The notes under the pieces: generated by a model
The model's database searches: none
Seen by the model: the letters and a program-made list of their open reading frames with translations, nothing else
Told to the model about the DNA's origin: nothing
Made by a program: the position numbers and the translations under genes
In this document: positions 5,939 to 7,957 of the stretch, in pieces
How the letters are laid out: each line of letters starts with the position of its first letter
How positions within the stretch are numbered: the first letter of the stretch is position 1
Assembly (NCBI GenBank): GCA_024697985.1
Contig: JAILRX010000181.1
Coordinates: 1-7,957 of the forward strand
Direction: 5' to 3'
Origin: Treponemataceae bacterium
Lineage (GTDB): Bacteria; Spirochaetota; Spirochaetia; Treponematales; Treponemataceae
DNA length: 7,957 bases

Positions 5939-7012
5939 ATGAGAAAAATCAATTTGATAAAAAGTTTTTCTTTTGCATTTTTGTTCGGATGCATGATCTT
6001 TTCTTTCTCAGCTTCTCTTGCAGCACAGGACCAGTCCAGTTCTGACAAAATCGATTTTTCAAAAGCCGTCTATATAGAAAAACTTGAAACCGTAAACTTG
6101 TCGCCAGAGGAAATGCTTTGGGTTCCTTCGAAAGTGAGCGACACAATCAGAAAAGACCTTCAGTCAGTTTTGAAGGCAAGAAAAATTTCATCAACTTCTG
6201 ATGCGCCTTATGTACTCAAATCTGTTTTGACAAAGTCTGATGCCGGCTATACTGTCAAAGTTTCTTTTGTTGATTCACAGACTGGAAAAGTGATTTCTGA
6301 AGTGACTTCAAAAGAATACTTGAATCCAGCGTCTCTTTACATCAAGGATGGAGCCGTTGATTCTGTCTTTGCAGAGTTTGTTGCTTCAGATAAAACCAGC
6401 ACTCAGATTAAAAAATCTTCTTCGTCGGCCTGTCATAACGAAGTTATCGCAGGTGTTGGCCCGATGTTTGCGATTGAAAATTCAACTTTTGATTCTTCAA
6501 AATACGTTTCCTTCTGTTCTGCTGCGACTGTTGATTTGGCCTATCGCTTTTATCCGGTTAGTGATGTTGATTTCGGAATCGGCTTGAATGTGGATGCATC
6601 AATGCCGTATTTTTTCAGGACCTGGCAGGACGGAGTAAAGACCTCGGTTCGGCTTTCGAATATCAGTCTTTTGGGCTGCTATCTTGATTTTGCACTTGGA
6701 TGTCAGTATCGACATAATTTTAATAAAACACACGGACTTGAATGGTTCGCAGGACCTTCCTTGAGTCTTTATGCCGTAAACTACGAAGTCGGTTTTGATA
6801 CGACCGAGACAAAAAATCTATTAAATTTGATGTTTGGTCTTCAGGCAAGAATTTCGTATGTGTACAACTTCACGGAAAACGTGGCAATCACTTCGGGATT
6901 ATTTTTTGAATACGATTTTTACAGTCTGGCCCAGATAAAATATCCGGAAGATTACACGGTCTACGCTAATTTCATTTTAGCGCCGGTTGTTTCTGCCAAA
7001 ATTTCTTTCTAA
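5939..7012 (+). CDS. Secreted two-domain protein with C-terminal outer-membrane beta-barrel
   Basis: A 357-residue protein I do not recognise by name. Residues 1-29 are a signal peptide: basic MRKINLIK, a hydrophobic core, then SASLAA before Gln-Asp, with cleavage near residue 28 or 29. Residues about 37-150 look like a small mixed alpha/beta periplasmic domain. It holds VYIEKLETVNLSPEEMLWVP, a helix-like VSDTIRKDLQSVLKARKI, then strands such as YTVKVSFVD and GKVISEVTS. A Ser/Lys-rich linker (151-164) leads to about 190 residues of alternating hydrophobic strands (167-357). They end in VSAKISF, with the C-terminal Phe typical of barrels assembled by the BAM machinery; the length suits about eight strands. 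The best guess is an outer-membrane protein with an N-terminal periplasmic domain. Cys18 is inside the hydrophobic core, so a lipoprotein is unlikely. It is the only gene here with a good Shine-Dalgarno site. Confidence 0.75.
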   Translation: MRKINLIKSFSFAFLFGCMIFSFSASLAAQDQSSSDKIDFSKAVYIEKLETVNLSPEEMLWVPSKVSDTIRKDLQSVLKARKISSTSDAPYVLKSVLTKSDAGYTVKVSFVDSQTGKVISEVTSKEYLNPASLYIKDGAVDSVFAEFVASDKTSTQIKKSSSSACHNEVIAGVGPMFAIENSTFDSSKYVSFCSAATVDLAYRFYPVSDVDFGIGLNVDASMPYFFRTWQDGVKTSVRLSNISLLGCYLDFALGCQYRHNFNKTHGLEWFAGPSLSLYAVNYEVGFDTTETKNLLNLMFGLQARISYVYNFTENVAITSGLFFEYDFYSLAQIKYPEDYTVYANFILAPVVSAKISF

Positions 7013-7025
7013 ATTCTCTAAACTT

Positions 7026-7058
7026 ACTAAAGATTTTAGTTCAACTTCGTTTTTATTT
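7026..7058 (+). terminator. Weak candidate terminator after the outer-membrane protein gene
   Basis: ACTAAA (7026-7031) and TTTAGT (7035-7040) form a perfect 6-bp stem around GAT, and a T-rich tract follows at 7049-7058. The stem is AT-only apart from one pair, and the T tract is 8 bases away, so termination here is doubtful. The 61-bp gap to ftsK contains nothing else except the ftsK -10. Confidence 0.25.
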
Positions 7059-7061
7059 TCC

Positions 7062-7067
7062 GATAAT
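7062..7067 (+). promoter_or_regulatory. Candidate -10 element of ftsK, leaderless geometry
   Basis: GATAAT (5 of 6 to TATAAT) ends 6 nt before ATG 7074, placing the expected +1 on the start codon. No convincing -35 is seen at the usual distance (GTTCAA at 7039-7044 is poor). There is no Shine-Dalgarno sequence before the ATG. Confidence 0.4.
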
Positions 7068-7073
7068 TGTTAT

Positions 7074-7957
7074 ATGAAACGATCGGAAAAATCAGTAATT
7101 ATTGTTGGTATTTTAATTTTAATAATAGCAGCCTATTTCACAATTTCGTTGATGGTTCAGCTTTTGGGATTTGGAATCGATCCGAAATTGGCAACATTTT
7201 TTGGACTTGGAAAAATCCTGATAAATGTTTACGGCTTTACATCGGCTTTCATACCGATTTTCCTTTTCGCCGCATCAATAATGTTTTTTATGCCTAATTT
7301 TTCAAGCAAAAAAGCAGTTTTGCTTGGCGGTTCAATTTTGCCTTTCTTTACTTTTGTGGCATGCGAACGACTTTTGCGAAAAATCCTGCCGGATTCGACT
7401 GAGCCGGTTTTTATCCTCAAGCTTCTTGCGACTCTTTTCATCACGATTTTGATTGTTGCAATCGAATACGTGGCCATCGGAATTATTTTTGATTTTATCG
7501 TTTCTAAATCAAAGAAATCTGCAAAAACTCCTAAAAAGGATGATGTAAAAATTTCTCCATCAGCTGATGTTGTGCCGGACGTTTCAAAGCTTGCTCCGAA
7601 CTTGACTTCCGCATCGGAAAAAACTGCCGGCGAAGTTGCCGCTTCCGGCGAAGTTGCCGCTTCTAGCGAAGTTGCCGCTTCCGAGCCTGTCATCGTGCCA
7701 TCTGCCGAAGATGTCGCAGCCGAAGTTGCCCGTGACGCCGCCGTTTCCAGCGAAGTTGCCGCCGACGGTGCTGTCGATGCTGACAATGCAGATGCCGCCG
7801 ACAATGCAGTTGCCACTGCCGATGTCGCTTCCGATGAAACTGGCGCCACTGCTGCTGCTGATGCACCGCTTGTTTCAAAAAATATTTTCTCTGAAAAAGT
7901 TGCCGAAAAGAACGCAGCTCCTGTAATTGAAATTCCTACCGTAGAAGACTTGCTTTC
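7074..7957 (+). CDS. ftsK: FtsK/SpoIIIE-type DNA translocase, N-terminal part
   Basis: The frame is open from ATG 7074 to the window end (294 codons), so the protein is cut off on its C-terminal side. Residues 1-145 hold four hydrophobic segments (about 7-31, 47-73, 82-98, 113-144). The second reads FGLGKILINVYGFTSAFIPIFLFAASIMFF, like the FtsK 4TM membrane domain. After the last segment comes a basic stretch, then a long low-complexity linker (about 180-265) rich in Ala, Glu, Asp and Val, as in FtsK proteins, where a variable linker joins the membrane domain to the hexameric motor. The motor (Walker A/B and gamma domain) would lie beyond the edge and is not seen. FtsK anchors at the septum and pumps chromosome ends during division. 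The membrane architecture and linker support the call; another four-helix membrane protein with a linker remains possible. There is no Shine-Dalgarno sequence. Confidence 0.7.
   Translation, partial: MKRSEKSVIIVGILILIIAAYFTISLMVQLLGFGIDPKLATFFGLGKILINVYGFTSAFIPIFLFAASIMFFMPNFSSKKAVLLGGSILPFFTFVACERLLRKILPDSTEPVFILKLLATLFITILIVAIEYVAIGIIFDFIVSKSKKSAKTPKKDDVKISPSADVVPDVSKLAPNLTSASEKTAGEVAASGEVAASSEVAASEPVIVPSAEDVAAEVARDAAVSSEVAADGAVDADNADAADNAVATADVASDETGATAAADAPLVSKNIFSEKVAEKNAAPVIEIPTVEDLL
7629..7682 (+). repeat. Three tandem 18-bp repeats in the ftsK linker
   Basis: Three near-identical 18-bp units (7629-7646, 7647-7664, 7665-7682), based on GGCGAAGTTGCCGCTTCC, encode GEVAAS, GEVAAS and SEVAAS. 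The second and third units differ by one or two bases. Partial copies of the core GAAGTTGCC recur downstream near 7722-7730 and 7752-7760, and GACAATGCAG recurs 18 bp apart around 7781-7808. Unit length is a multiple of 3, so copy number can change without breaking the frame. Confidence 0.85.

Noticed and set aside
5981..5995. Lipobox-like LFGC (residues 15-18) in the outer-membrane protein
   Set aside because: The Cys is followed by another hydrophobic run and a good signal peptidase I site (SASLAA), so it sits inside the signal peptide core.
7629..7682. CRISPR-like tandem repeats
   Set aside because: The units are 18 bp without spacers, in frame and coding GEVAAS; this is a protein repeat.
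7229..7849. Long minus-strand frame opposite ftsK with an Ala/Ser/Thr-rich product
   Set aside because: It arises from the compositional bias of the repetitive linker on the other strand; the product is low complexity, and no promoter or ribosome site is seen.

Overview
The window most likely comes from a spirochaete chromosome, with Treponema as my best guess. This rests on gene content and style: a Treponema-like FtsK N-terminus, a secreted beta-barrel protein ending in Phe, and a medium-to-low G+C with strongly varying composition. It is an impression, not a search result. No rRNA, tRNA, insertion sequence or CRISPR array is visible.

Layout, left to right. (1) The end of a plus-strand PHP-domain phosphoesterase gene (2-397) is cut by the window edge. 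(2) A short GC-rich spacer with degenerate repeats follows. (3) A minus-strand pair runs leftward: a membrane-anchored EAL-domain c-di-GMP phosphodiesterase (1405-3372), then an arginase (478-1395) 9 bp downstream. (4) A plus-strand MATE-family exporter (3439-4809) diverges from the EAL gene across a 66-bp spacer. (5) A 376-bp AT-rich gap (4810-5185) holds a 36-bp element repeated at both ends, each copy a run of DnaA-box-like nonamers, plus a bidirectional hairpin terminator. (6) pyrE (orotate phosphoribosyltransferase) lies on the minus strand (5186-5872). (7) Divergent from it is a secreted outer-membrane beta-barrel protein (5939-7012). (8) The start of an ftsK-like DNA translocase gene (7074 to the window end) has four membrane segments followed by an alanine-rich repetitive linker.

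The genes do not form one pathway. They are ordinary housekeeping and signalling genes, and I see no clear new multi-gene system. The most interesting signal is in the promoters. Five start codons (arginase, EAL, MATE, pyrE, ftsK) have no Shine-Dalgarno sequence. Each is preceded by a -10-like hexamer that ends exactly 6 or 7 nt before the ATG, and four of the five have a plausible -35 at a 17-nt spacer. That geometry predicts leaderless mRNAs. The secreted protein gene is the exception: it has a clear Shine-Dalgarno sequence and a predicted leader of about 45 nt. The second signal is the paired DnaA-box-like clusters flanking AT-rich DNA between MATE and pyrE.
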